A stretch of DNA of 64,000 nt from assembly GCA_024398935.1 (NCBI GenBank), contig JAKSIH010000010.1:1-64000 (forward strand), read 5' to 3'. Below, one piece after another: positions 44,601 through 53,060 of the stretch. The notes below the pieces were generated by a model, which was given only the letters and a program-made list of their open reading frames with translations, made no database searches and was not told the origin of the DNA. How positions within the stretch are numbered: position 1 is the stretch's first letter; every line of letters begins with the position of its first letter. The DNA is from Fibrobacter sp. (GTDB lineage: Bacteria; Fibrobacterota; Fibrobacteria; Fibrobacterales; Fibrobacteraceae). The position numbers and the translations under genes were made by a program.

Positions 44601-47600
44601 ATCGTCACTTTCATAGGCAAGCTCTATATCTGCATAGGGTCCATCTAAGTCGATAGTCACGTTAACAACTTTACCAACCAGCTGATTGAACGGAATATTC
44701 GTTTTTACCTTTTCCCAGGTGCAATGGCCAAGGTTATCGACGCCACCCTCGTTGCGGTAATATCCGTTCTCTTCACGAGCATACTTTTCACCATATTTAG
44801 CAGTGGAATCTGGGTTGCCAGCCGTTTCCCAACCAGGAGACCAGGAGGTTAATCCAAGTTCATAGTAAGGATGCTTTGAATAGCAGAAACCTTCTGTACA
44901 GTGGCACAACTGAAGATGGGCCGTATTGGTTGTCGTAGATGACACAATACCGGAATACACAAGATTATCTCCCTCAGGATCGTATTTCACATTAGTATAC
45001 TTATTTTGCGTATCACCAGCAGGGTCGATAGCCAAAGTAAAGAAGGATGAAAGGTCTGATTTTGCCCTGAAAATGAGGGAGGTCTTTGAACCCCATGATT
45101 CAATACCTTCGGAACCAGTGATTTTAATGGTTTCACGCAAGGTTCCGTTATAACCAGCCTGGTGCTTGCGAAGTATCATTTGCTGTACTTTCTTTTCGTT
45201 GTTATAGGCATGGGTGGCATACCCCATGTTACGATTGATAAAGGGTTTTTCGTTCCATTGCGTAGTTTGAGAAGGACGCATGGGACCTCCCTTGGGCTGC
45301 TGAACGCCTTGAGTCATAATCACCTTAAGCCAAGGAGAAAGAGTATCGTCTTGTGCATAATAGCCGCCTTTAACACGAGGTGCATCAAGAATTGGCGGAT
45401 GACTATCCACGTTTTCCTCGCAGCAACGAGGGGTAGAACAGGTGTCAGGCAAACAGACGGCAGCCTTTACACCTCGATAGTGACGATCGCTAGCATTATA
45501 TTTTCCAAGTTCTCTTTCACCGGGATCAAAGTAACTCCAAACGCCGGTGTTCAAATCTTCCTTATCCGCCACGGAATACTTATCCATGTATGTGTAGGAA
45601 TCCAGTTCACTTAAGGTTTCTCCTTCCACATCACAGTAAATACCATAGTAATGGGTATAGTTTGTCCCAGAAGTTGATGGAGCCCCATTCTTCATTATAT
45701 TATTTATCGCATCATTGAAATTTTGACCTGGAGTAAAACGATAAATTCGATTCGACACACACTGGTCAATGCAGTACTTGGCCTGATAATCATTTTCCGC
45801 AGAGGCAGGTTCGCGACCAAAATCCCTCATAGCAACCCTAACAGGATTATGTTGGGCTCTATCAAGTGTTACAAATTTGCCTTCAGCCACAGAATATACA
45901 GAACCTTCTACCGCAAACTGGTTGTAATCATTAGCGATATTGGCAAAATACCCGCCCTTTTGACCGTCAGTTCCTGTTGAATTATCTCTATAAGCAGTTG
46001 TACTAGTTTTCACACCACCTAGATACGCTCCAGACACTTCTCTATCACAGTAAGAATAGAGGTTCTTGAAGTCTTCCACAAAGCAATAACCCGCATTGGT
46101 GAAGTAGGCGATAATCGTCATGTTGCCTTCGGGGCGAACCGTAATTCTACGGTTGTTAATGTCAGTCAGGCTGTTATCGCTACTGGACCAATGATTGAAA
46201 TTTCTACCAGTTGCACGGGCATAGTACGTTTCGTCATAATAAACGGTAAACGAGCACTTACCGGAATTACCTGTTTTACAAGTACCCATGTAGTTATTGT
46301 TGCTATCATAAATGGAAACATCAAAGTCTTCGTCATCGCCCTTGCCATCATCAGAAGGATCGCCCTTCAAAACATGGGCACTACCCTTTAAACCAGAAAT
46401 CTTTACCGTAAGGGTATAATGGCGTTTCTTGAGGGAGGCATAAGCCATCGTTACAGATCCATTGACAATCACCGGGAAATTTTCCTGCCGGACAATACAC
46501 TTTTCCTCATCATAGCCGCTAGCCTTCATATAGGCACGAGGATTGGCCTTTCCCTCGATATCGCATTCCCAAGGACCAGTAGACTTATCAAAGCCACTGC
46601 CTTCGTTACACCCCTCATTTCCGTCAATGTAGGCGCCCCAACTCACACCATTTTCGCCAAAAGCGCTTTCATCACAGTCGGGTATCTGAGACAAGGTATC
46701 CGATACAGCAGGGAGTATATTAGGATCAGCAGAGAGTTCACCATGCCTTACGATACCCTTGGCTGCGCCAAACATCACCAGTTCATTACTGGGATTACCG
46801 GTGGTGAATTCATCTGAATAATCTTCATCTTCAAGCTTAAACTGAATTGAACCGGTCGCGGAACCACAATCATTTACAATAATGCTAAACGGCGTAATTT
46901 GTGAGACGCCATCGGCAACAGTAAGCTCATACACAACGGCATCCTCGGTAACCGCCTTTTGTGTCATAGTATAACCTGTTCCAGACAGAGTTGTCGTAAG
47001 ATTAATTGCAGACTCGTTACTCTGGTTATAAACCGTCAGTTTCAGTTTACCACCCTTCTGTTTTGGAATGTTGATGCTAACTTGTTTTGTATTGTCAGCC
47101 TGGCAACGTTCACTATCCAACATATAATACAGCATATCGAAGGATGCCAACGACGTAGATCCTTCATCTACAACATATACCCAGAATTTGGATTTTTTTG
47201 AGTCTTCTTCGTAAACACAAGTATGAAGGCCCTTTACGCTAAACGGGGTTGTTTCGGAAATGGAGGTTCCTGAGCTTTCGCTAGTGCCAACATGACATGT
47301 TGCAGAACCACTTTGTGGAACAAGGCCTCCGAGGTACATTACAGTATATACTTTTTTTCCATTTTTACTCAGGGCACTGTCAATATTTGTGTAAATCACA
47401 CGAGGTATAACGACTAAAGACTGATCTAACATTTCTGAATTGTCTAAATCAATTTCTTCGTTGTTAGCATATTGTGTCGCTAGGTCAATCTTTAGTTGAG
47501 GAGCAAACGGAATCCATGGTTCTGTACTGATTTCCAGTTCCGTTCCAGAGTCTGACGAAGAGGAAGATGGAGTTGAATCATCGCGAATTTCTTGACATGC

Positions 47601-49469
47601 CGAGCCACCGTTAAAGTCACAAATGGCACCAGCATCACTAAGTGCATCAACAATATTCTGATCAAATTCCAAATTCAATGTACTAGGGAGATTACCCAGC
47701 TTAGCACAACTTGCCGCCTCGGCGTAAACAGACCCCTTAAGAGTGCCGTTATTCTTGATATTATCGATATCACCCTTCGTATAAATAAAGTAGCCATATT
47801 TACCGGCATCGCCTTTTTCAAGTTCAATAGCGCCCGCGCCCTTCTTAAGGAAGATCAAGACCGACTTTCCCTCAGTTGTCTGCGGAAGCTTCATCACACT
47901 CGGACGTTCCTCAAAAATGAAAATGAAATTTCCATTAAGAGTCTTACTTCCTGTATTTTCAAAGGCTTCGGCAGAACTGGGTTTTATCACCATAAAGCCG
48001 CCGTTTCCATACAGTTCAGTGCTCCTCTTATCTGTAGCAGCGTAAATAGCATTCAATTTACCAATAGCGTCATTGTCCCGCCATTGCGTACTCCCCCAAT
48101 TTACAATATCAGAAACAGAAACTCCTGCAGAGACCGTCGTAACAGAATTAGCCTTGGATTCAAAATTACCAAGGGAAACCATATCTTGAATGGTAAATTT
48201 GGATCCATCACATGTTTTTGCAGCTTTGTTATTAAAGAACGTCATACAGTAATCTTTAGCATCCTGCTGACAAGTATGTTCAAGCGGCTTTCCTATATGC
48301 TTATCATTACTTTTGGATGTAAAGCAGAGAGGGTAAGCGCCTGCACCCATACCACCATACACCTTACAAATATTCAATCCATATCCACCCTTATAGTCAT
48401 AAAAATTTTCACCTAGATGCAAGGACGAAGACGGTCGAGAAGTCAATTCAGCAGAAACACCCCACCCAATTGACCCGTCTATATTCGCACCATTAGGCAT
48501 CCATACATCACCGATAGCTTTAAATGGTTTGGGTCTATTGAAATGGAATTTACCTGTATTAGTGAGACAAAGTTCTTCTTGGAAAGTTACGGCGTGTTCA
48601 CCAAGAGCATCATTGACCCTGCCATTAAACGTCGCATTTCCGCCAAATGAAATATCTGAGTTTCCTGTCAGATTTACATTTCCTTCAAAAAAGGAGGTCC
48701 CTCCAATTTCACCCCTTATGGAAGATTCCGTCGTCGCATCACTTTTACCAGCAACATAAACATCCTTAAGTTCAACTCCATCGTTCTGCATAACGAGGTG
48801 TCCACCAACGCAAGTTGTTCCTCCTACAGATATAGCCCCACCACTAACAACATTCAAGTTACCTGTAACGACAACATCTTCCTCAACAGAGGCAGCTTCA
48901 CCAGAGGCGTTGTAATCGCCATTAATCAGCATGGAGGTCTTTTTATGACCACCACCATTGATACTCAGAGTTCCTCCAAAATATGAATACTTGTACTTGG
49001 ATTTTCTAACCGAGGACGGTGGGTTGATTTGATACAAGCCCGTAATCTTAAGAATTGCAACTTGACTATACTTTGAGCCGTGTCTGCCATTACCCGTAGA
49101 AACCAACTTTAATTTTACGGAGCCACCTTCGGGTACAGCCTCAGTAGCCACCACGGAGTAGCTCTGATTAAGGTCACTAGACATGGCTGTCAACTTGTTG
49201 CCCAAATCAACAACAACACCATTCGAACGACCATTCATAAGTTGAGTTACAAGGCCGGCAGTCTCTTCACCATTATAAGCAAGCCATGCACGAGCGGCAT
49301 TAAGACCTGCCTGAGAAGCTAAATATGCTTCAGATTGTTTCAATCGAGAAGCGCTAGCTCGCTCTGCAGAATTCAACCATTTGTAGACTGCAGTAGCAGC
49401 AATTGTTGCAATGGTCATGAACAACAAGACTGTTACAAGGGCTACACCTTTCTTGCTTTTTAAAAACAT
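41619..49469 (-). CDS. Giant PilX-like minor pilin/adhesin, left copy
   Basis: The start at 49469 follows the PilW-like stop by 1 nt and gives 2616 residues. The N-terminus KSKKGVALVTVLLFMTIATI is a prepilin-type leader and helix without Glu5, as in PilX/GspK. It is followed by an SQAGLNAARAW segment. Residues about 190-300 form a beta-solenoid-like stretch (short repeats such as VVTGNLNVV and VYVAGKSD). Later come divergent InlB-type repeat segments (YARATGRNFNHW), Cys-rich segments (DYCPDGGECEC) and Ig-like C-terminal repeats. Ordinary PilX has about 170 residues, so this should be a pilus-tip adhesin. A paralogue lies at 55479. Confidence 0.9.
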   Translation of the reverse strand: MFLKSKKGVALVTVLLFMTIATIAATAVYKWLNSAERASASRLKQSEAYLASQAGLNAARAWLAYNGEETAGLVTQLMNGRSNGVVVDLGNKLTAMSSDLNQSYSVVATEAVPEGGSVKLKLVSTGNGRHGSKYSQVAILKITGLYQINPPSSVRKSKYKYSYFGGTLSINGGGHKKTSMLINGDYNASGEAASVEEDVVVTGNLNVVSGGAISVGGTTCVGGHLVMQNDGVELKDVYVAGKSDATTESSIRGEIGGTSFFEGNVNLTGNSDISFGGNATFNGRVNDALGEHAVTFQEELCLTNTGKFHFNRPKPFKAIGDVWMPNGANIDGSIGWGVSAELTSRPSSSLHLGENFYDYKGGYGLNICKVYGGMGAGAYPLCFTSKSNDKHIGKPLEHTCQQDAKDYCMTFFNNKAAKTCDGSKFTIQDMVSLGNFESKANSVTTVSAGVSVSDIVNWGSTQWRDNDAIGKLNAIYAATDKRSTELYGNGGFMVIKPSSAEAFENTGSKTLNGNFIFIFEERPSVMKLPQTTEGKSVLIFLKKGAGAIELEKGDAGKYGYFIYTKGDIDNIKNNGTLKGSVYAEAASCAKLGNLPSTLNLEFDQNIVDALSDAGAICDFNGGSACQEIRDDSTPSSSSSDSGTELEISTEPWIPFAPQLKIDLATQYANNEEIDLDNSEMLDQSLVVIPRVIYTNIDSALSKNGKKVYTVMYLGGLVPQSGSATCHVGTSESSGTSISETTPFSVKGLHTCVYEEDSKKSKFWVYVVDEGSTSLASFDMLYYMLDSERCQADNTKQVSINIPKQKGGKLKLTVYNQSNESAINLTTTLSGTGYTMTQKAVTEDAVVYELTVADGVSQITPFSIIVNDCGSATGSIQFKLEDEDYSDEFTTGNPSNELVMFGAAKGIVRHGELSADPNILPAVSDTLSQIPDCDESAFGENGVSWGAYIDGNEGCNEGSGFDKSTGPWECDIEGKANPRAYMKASGYDEEKCIVRQENFPVIVNGSVTMAYASLKKRHYTLTVKISGLKGSAHVLKGDPSDDGKGDDEDFDVSIYDSNNNYMGTCKTGNSGKCSFTVYYDETYYARATGRNFNHWSSSDNSLTDINNRRITVRPEGNMTIIAYFTNAGYCFVEDFKNLYSYCDREVSGAYLGGVKTSTTAYRDNSTGTDGQKGGYFANIANDYNQFAVEGSVYSVAEGKFVTLDRAQHNPVRVAMRDFGREPASAENDYQAKYCIDQCVSNRIYRFTPGQNFNDAINNIMKNGAPSTSGTNYTHYYGIYCDVEGETLSELDSYTYMDKYSVADKEDLNTGVWSYFDPGERELGKYNASDRHYRGVKAAVCLPDTCSTPRCCEENVDSHPPILDAPRVKGGYYAQDDTLSPWLKVIMTQGVQQPKGGPMRPSQTTQWNEKPFINRNMGYATHAYNNEKKVQQMILRKHQAGYNGTLRETIKITGSEGIESWGSKTSLIFRAKSDLSSFFTLAIDPAGDTQNKYTNVKYDPEGDNLVYSGIVSSTTTNTAHLQLCHCTEGFCYSKHPYYELGLTSWSPGWETAGNPDSTAKYGEKYAREENGYYRNEGGVDNLGHCTWEKVKTNIPFNQLVGKVVNVTIDLDGPYADIELAYESDDGTNMVYSDYHVNLEDPEVFHYSRADNPITAMRNDTASHRYVGFNVHSAVVKFYNVSWRSGGNCEEGTTTEPSIYCGYDNPYVAINTKDRPKAYVTDYCPDGGECECTPTFYLNGSKWDGTFRSVATYGKGALQVKMECKDLLGYEDANGIRHYKENWVGRAPCAAFSTYDRGSDENMCTDSYHIFVDNQYEQRRGYPYIYLYGSEISGFDSTYSYQGVNNGGVSEKGLYTNVYLSGGFHYNQSQGANTTCGEKKIDGTCKYWIGDNSQCSARKADGECSGWTNNPSGTLIHPYKSGELGTVKNPDLIKVSIDNTGKWTWGETTKYIQLRDSVTGSHRLNLNGATFSFDILQPNNATAIEYWFVDSDGGESRHIPLDSVNYIAGMEVDGRTPGPETNGKYGISGYCLKDNKYYRVDNCDEHLTLNYNANGSVNSVNRKPNDKNDAGFYIDYFEKSGAASYHKIPYGGKPDASMEYKAYDCCQRGLIWWRDAKGGDTPVNRHISVKVDMSLDSVMFKPDRVSRIYYRLENKPSYKEENPTYVYKKITDENEAIISTKTTYQIGDWRGSTEKVDDNNLGTFFHIGNIQSSCPSAFNLSNCQLNGVNRNVPTDPLVVYQGDRVTFSANLDNTSDCYFDGAGHSSSNTSDKVACTLSGKNSYSITFNSEMQNEPLTFTATSSKNGTTKSCVQYVTVKKKATIKDGFSCDETPTTYVKNGTLPKIEASLSEYDANLKYAIYAGGCGNSGMLIEGTEATLMGDISQSFEPTSGSGNYYLCYGHAKPYTQEICSKQVNVVENVTVSGCGLSPSTVNPLGSFDVSAMTNAPNGSACSVTINGSPYNCAVNNGTASLSGIAAPNTASDYPVTIDVLGTEENCGTLTVSAGITDASSCNTGNSTNIGTVENRDNAPSQHIYMTKNTGYYVNIPYKYNGVKLRLERLSGSKPVTFSIKKCDGSLGSITISSEQGTWNDFGVNIWGGTCNVFIVPDGDVEMNFNAW

Positions 49470-49470
49470 A

Positions 49471-50739
49471 TTACATCTCCGTTCCATTATCCGGTGTCGG
49501 AATCATCTTTTCAATACGAGAAACTTCCTTGCCATATTTAAGAGCTAAGTTCAGTTTAAACGCCTTAACCTTTTTCTTTTCTTCTTTGTCATCTAGGTTA
49601 AACGCAGCAAAAGAATATTCAGCTTCATCCCTAAGAGTAACTGCAAAATTTGAAACAGTCATAGTCCCCTTCCAAACTAAGGGAGAAAACAGAGCTACCG
49701 TAAATGCAAGACAAACATCATCAGTTTGCTGAGGAACACTAAATTCCACATAGCGATTGTAGTCATCATTAGATTCTGACGGATACACCATAAAGTCTGA
49801 AACATACGGGATGACATTTCCATCAGGTTTGCGCAAACCTATACTTATGTGATCAGTACCCGGCAAAAAATCACGCATAAAATTGGGGTTTGCTTTTGTT
49901 GCGAAAGCAATCATTTGAAATGCGATCGCATAGGTCTTATAGGGTTGGAAATTAAACCTAGCGCATTTCTTCCAATCAAGATCACCTCCTGTTGGATTAC
50001 CTTCAAGAAGATACAACTGCGTCGCTAATTTTTCGGAACCCGTATTGGATGGAAACTGGGATAGTTCAACATTGCTACCGCTGGCAAGGGTTTCAACACG
50101 CAAAAAACCAGATCCTGTTCTCGATGCAAGAGCAAAACTTCGTCCCGCAGCAAAATGACCATTAGCCGGGAAATAGGTTGAAGCATCCATTCTAAAATCG
50201 GCATCCTGTATACGGCGGCCCGGAGTTAACTGAAATTGAGAAACTTTATCGCTAATCAAAACTTCAAAGGTTTCTCCTTCATCTTCATGAGGACAATCAG
50301 CTGGAAAACTAGACAAAGAAGATGATTTTTTTTCTATGGACCGGCAAGAACGATAAAGATTAGTACCCTCAAGTCTCCATGTTATTAACTGGGAATACTC
50401 CGCAACGCCCTTATTATCGTAGACCAATTTTTTAAAACTTATTTGATCTTTTGATGCGTTTAGAGAAAATGAAGAGTGATCGGAATTGTCATCATCATAA
50501 TAGATATCAGTCTCTAGCTTATCCGAGCCATCACTAAGAACAAATTTTGCCCCCATTTGGCTAAGATCTTCCGCTATCATCTGCGAAAGATTATCAGCTT
50601 CGGCTGTTCCCTGAAGCATATTTTCCGTACGAACACGGAACCTTGTGCTATCACTGAATGCTTGACCAGCAATGACTACTATAATGCCAACAAGACCCAT
50701 GTACACAATCAATTCAACGAGTGTAAAACCGCGCTTCAT
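49471..50739 (-). CDS. PilW-like minor pilin, left copy
   Basis: The 422-residue protein has leader MKRG, cleaved before FTLVELIVYMGLVGIIVVIAG, the class-III prepilin signal with Glu5. The rest is a long globular domain, much larger than usual minor pilins. RVRTENMLQGTAEADNLSQMIAEDLSQMGAKF matches the opposite cassette closely. It should sit near the pilus tip with the PilV- and PilX-like partners and start fibre assembly. Its start overlaps the PilV-like stop (ATGA), and its stop touches the giant gene's start. Confidence 0.9.
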   Translation of the reverse strand: MKRGFTLVELIVYMGLVGIIVVIAGQAFSDSTRFRVRTENMLQGTAEADNLSQMIAEDLSQMGAKFVLSDGSDKLETDIYYDDDNSDHSSFSLNASKDQISFKKLVYDNKGVAEYSQLITWRLEGTNLYRSCRSIEKKSSSLSSFPADCPHEDEGETFEVLISDKVSQFQLTPGRRIQDADFRMDASTYFPANGHFAAGRSFALASRTGSGFLRVETLASGSNVELSQFPSNTGSEKLATQLYLLEGNPTGGDLDWKKCARFNFQPYKTYAIAFQMIAFATKANPNFMRDFLPGTDHISIGLRKPDGNVIPYVSDFMVYPSESNDDYNRYVEFSVPQQTDDVCLAFTVALFSPLVWKGTMTVSNFAVTLRDEAEYSFAAFNLDDKEEKKKVKAFKLNLALKYGKEVSRIEKMIPTPDNGTEM

Positions 50740-51206
50740 CGAACAACCCCCGATACTGAGATGGAGTGAGTTTTCCCCTTAAGTTTCCAAGCCACGTTTA
50801 CAGTTGCATTTTTTGCATAGACATGCTTTATCGGGGAGTCCAAGTAGTTCGACGTATTTTCGCTTTGGAACATTGCATCGTCTGAAAGCGAAACGGTTAC
50901 ATCGTAATCCACATGAATCGTATAGTTTAGAAGACCTGGTTGACTTTCCCATTCCCTAGAGCGGACCAGCTTTATGATCCTAGCTGTATTGTTATTACTC
51001 AACGCAGCAATACCAACTGCATTGAGAGAGTCCAGAACATCCTGAGCAACCATATTGGCTCCATCACGAGCACGGATTCGCCACAGCGACTCATAATTAC
51101 TTTTCTGCAACTGGTTTAACGCTGTGAGCAAGAAACCAAGAACTGCAGCAGCCACCAGAATTTCGGCAATTCCAATGCCTCGTTTATTTCCAAAAAAGCA
51201 TCTCAT
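50736..51206 (-). CDS. PilV-like minor pilin, left copy
   Basis: The 156-residue protein has leader MRCFFGNKRG followed by IGIAEILVAAAVLGFLLTAL, a prepilin helix with Glu5. The next segment ESLWRIRARDGANMVAQDVLDSL is shared with the copy at 53704. The remainder is short and beta-rich, ending in KLKGKTHSISVSGVVR. It starts on the last base of the FimT-like stop and overlaps the PilW-like start by 4 nt, so all four left-hand genes are one translational unit. Confidence 0.9.
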   Translation of the reverse strand: MRCFFGNKRGIGIAEILVAAAVLGFLLTALNQLQKSNYESLWRIRARDGANMVAQDVLDSLNAVGIAALSNNNTARIIKLVRSREWESQPGLLNYTIHVDYDVTVSLSDDAMFQSENTSNYLDSPIKHVYAKNATVNVAWKLKGKTHSISVSGVVR

Positions 51207-51790
51207 TATAATTCACTCCAGTCAACATCCCCATCTTCTTCGAAACCAACAAAAGAGGCTATCTTACGTTCAACAGGCGACTTCGCAATCGCTGCATAAG
51301 AATCCGTTGTTCCATACTGGATAACGTAAACCCCTTCCCCAGAACATTCCGAAGCAGAAGTACACAGACCACGGAATGGGCTATACCCAATCCGATGGTA
51401 CAAGATCGCCTCTTTCGAAGATGTCGAAAGTACTGTAGTGGCATCATTGGGCAGATTATTCGACGAGACAAACCTTAGGGCAGCTTCCAAAGTGATTTTA
51501 TCCACAACACCACCCTGAATATCACAGCCAGTACCAGCAGCATTAGCATTGTAAGCGGATAGAGTCTGCTCGCCGTCAATTTTCAAGCAAAGTTTTTTAG
51601 CCTGACGAGTAGCCAATGCGCCCATGTTATCTACAAATGCGGCTACATTGATTGCTGCATCTTTTGTTCGAGCATTGATTGCGGCTCTGTTCATACTGGA
51701 ATATCCCAAAGTCGACAAAATCCCCATGATCGCAATAACGACCATGAGTTCAATCAGCGTAAAGCCTTTCTTTTGAACAACACCAAACAT
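51206..51790 (-). CDS. FimT/GspH-like pseudopilin, left copy
   Basis: The start is ATG 51790, after GGAGG with a 3-nt gap; a GTG at 51805 in frame would add five residues. The 194-residue protein has leader MFGVVQKKG and FTLIELMVVIAIMGILSTLG, a canonical prepilin start. A FimT/GspH-like domain follows, with Cys residues near KLCLKIDG and GTGCDIQG. The first 13 or so codons match the opposite copy almost base for base, and then the two diverge sharply. This marks the inner limit of the long inverted repeat that surrounds the recombinase. Confidence 0.88.
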   Translation of the reverse strand: MFGVVQKKGFTLIELMVVIAIMGILSTLGYSSMNRAAINARTKDAAINVAAFVDNMGALATRQAKKLCLKIDGEQTLSAYNANAAGTGCDIQGGVVDKITLEAALRFVSSNNLPNDATTVLSTSSKEAILYHRIGYSPFRGLCTSASECSGEGVYVIQYGTTDSYAAIAKSPVERKIASFVGFEEDGDVDWSEL

Positions 51791-51890
51791 AAGCCTCCAC
51801 ACCACCCGGGCAAACGCCCGAATGGTGAGATTTAATTCCTAGGAAGGGAAAGAAATTTTTTCAAAAAAATTCTTTCCTATTTTGCCATAA
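51759..51890. repeat. Left arm of 132-bp inverted repeat
   Basis: The reverse complement of 51759-51890 matches 53059-53190 at 122 of 132 positions; the outer 69 bp (51822-51890) are identical. It contains a near-perfect 31-bp palindrome (51847-51877, arms GGAAAGAA/TTCTTTCC), the 28-nt hairpin and the first codons of the FimT-like gene. It is a probable recombination arm of the 51891-53058 segment. Confidence 0.92.
51800..51827 (-). promoter_or_regulatory. Leader hairpin before left FimT-like gene
   Basis: On the minus strand a 12-bp stem (outer arms CACCA/TGGTG, inner CGGGC/GCCCG) closes a GTTT tetraloop. It ends just before the GGAGG ribosome-binding site. The other copy (53122) has the same fold with compensating base changes, which supports an RNA role such as control of translation or mRNA stability. 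Confidence 0.8.
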
Positions 51891-51972
51891 AATAAGCCGC
51901 GGTTCATCCGTGCCAGAAAGCATCCTGCCCGGCACCAAAATCACCTTGCAAATTTCAGGAAAAAAGGATTGC

Positions 51973-52824
51973 CTAAAGCATCCTGAGAGTATCTTCCATG
52001 TCGGAATCGGAGATATGAAGGTAGTGAGAACAAGTTACATTGATGTTGGAATGCCGCAGCAACTTGGAAATCACGGCAATGTTTGCCCCGGCCCGCAAGG
52101 CGTTGCTTGCAAAGCTGTGACGGAATCTATGACAGTGGGCCACTCCGTCAAATTTCATATCAAGACCCTTGCACAGTTTTTTAAGAGCCTTGTTTTCGAG
52201 GGATTCGTGAAATTTTCTTGAGAAAATATATCCTGTAGAAGGGAATGCCGAGAAACCGGTAAAACGGCTTAGCTCATCCCTCAATTTTGGGCAAAGGGGA
52301 ATGCGCCCCTTGATATTCCCCTTCCCGTTAAAGGTCAGCCACCCGTCGCGAATGTAGTCCCACTTAAAACGGGCCGCCTCCGAGAAACGGAGCCCGTTGA
52401 ATGCCATCATGGCATAGAAAAGCCTATGTTCGGCATCCATGGCGTGGTCCAGGATAAGATTTACCTGGTCAGGCGTCCAGAAGAACCGCTCGATAGGCCG
52501 CTTCTTGGGCAGCAGTTTCATTTTCTTGAATGGATTCGCCATGTCCAGTTCGTAAATGTCGATGGCCCACTCAAAAAATGTATGCCAGACGATTCTCTTT
52601 GCCCGGACAGAGTTCGGGTTAAGGCTCGTCGGTAAACTTTCGAGCATGTCCAGGGCGTCTTTTCGCGTGAATTCGGCCAAGTTCCTGAAAAGGTAGGGGG
52701 TAAAATGCCTAACAGACGATTTGTATCCCGAATAGGTGCAGCTACTTCGGCTCCTTTTTACTGCGGTTAGCCAGGAATCAATAGCCTCCTCAACGAGGAT
52801 GATTGCTTGCTTTTTAGTGTTCAT
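51973..52824 (-). CDS. Tyrosine recombinase (probable DNA invertase)
   Basis: The start ATG 52824 (MNTKKQ) follows AAGGATAAC and gives 283 residues; the frame is open 23 codons further upstream, but that part overlaps a hairpin and lacks a ribosome-binding site. The N-terminal SAM-like core-binding domain is followed by the catalytic domain with GLRFSEA (Arg), KGNIKGR (Lys), HRFR (232-235), His258 in LLRHSN and Tyr268 in SHYLHIS. The full R-K-HxxR-H-Y set is therefore present. It is the only gene between the inverted repeats and reads toward the left cassette. It is most likely the enzyme that inverts this segment, and could also serve other sites. Confidence 0.93.
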   Translation of the reverse strand: MNTKKQAIILVEEAIDSWLTAVKRSRSSCTYSGYKSSVRHFTPYLFRNLAEFTRKDALDMLESLPTSLNPNSVRAKRIVWHTFFEWAIDIYELDMANPFKKMKLLPKKRPIERFFWTPDQVNLILDHAMDAEHRLFYAMMAFNGLRFSEAARFKWDYIRDGWLTFNGKGNIKGRIPLCPKLRDELSRFTGFSAFPSTGYIFSRKFHESLENKALKKLCKGLDMKFDGVAHCHRFRHSFASNALRAGANIAVISKLLRHSNINVTCSHYLHISDSDMEDTLRML

Positions 52825-52845
52825 GTTATCCTTTTTTGTTGATTC

Positions 52846-52863
52846 TTCTGGCAACAGCCAGAA
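52846..52863 (-). promoter_or_regulatory. Hairpin in the recombinase leader
   Basis: TTCTGGC (52846-52852) pairs with GCCAGAA (52857-52863) around AACA. It lies about 20 nt before the recombinase start in its own transcript, where it could reduce expression. TTCTGCCAGAAAAG near 52953 is a related sequence. Confidence 0.4.
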
Positions 52864-52907
52864 AAACGGAACAAATAGTTCCAAACATGACACTCCGCAA
52901 GGTTCTT

Positions 52908-52924
52908 TTTACAAAATTTGTAAA
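52908..52924. promoter_or_regulatory. Perfect 17-bp palindrome upstream of recombinase
   Basis: TTTACAAAATTTGTAAA is an 8-1-8 inverted repeat about 85 nt upstream of the recombinase start. It overlaps an AT-rich stretch that could contain the recombinase promoter. Size and symmetry fit an operator for a dimeric regulator, perhaps one that limits switching. Confidence 0.5.
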
Positions 52925-52987
52925 TTATTGTTGTAACTCTTTTATGACCTCCTTCTGCCAGAAAAGAGCTGGGCGAAAATCCTTTGC

Positions 52988-53060
52988 TTACCGAAAAGCA
53001 CCTTATTGGGCTATAATAAGTAAACCACATTTTACACTTGCCCCCATATTTATATATATT
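52988..53060 (+). promoter_or_regulatory. Promoter candidates pointing at right pilin cassette
   Basis: A perfect -10 TATAAT lies at 53012-53017 with TTACCG 18 nt upstream. A second possibility is TTTACA (53031-53036), 18 nt, TATATT (53055-53060). Both lie inside the segment flanked by the repeats and read out toward 53159. No equivalent was seen at the left end of the segment (51891-51972). Confidence 0.5.

Noticed and set aside
47592..48416. 274-codon plus-strand open frame
   Set aside because: It is antisense to the giant pilin-adhesin; no coding signal.
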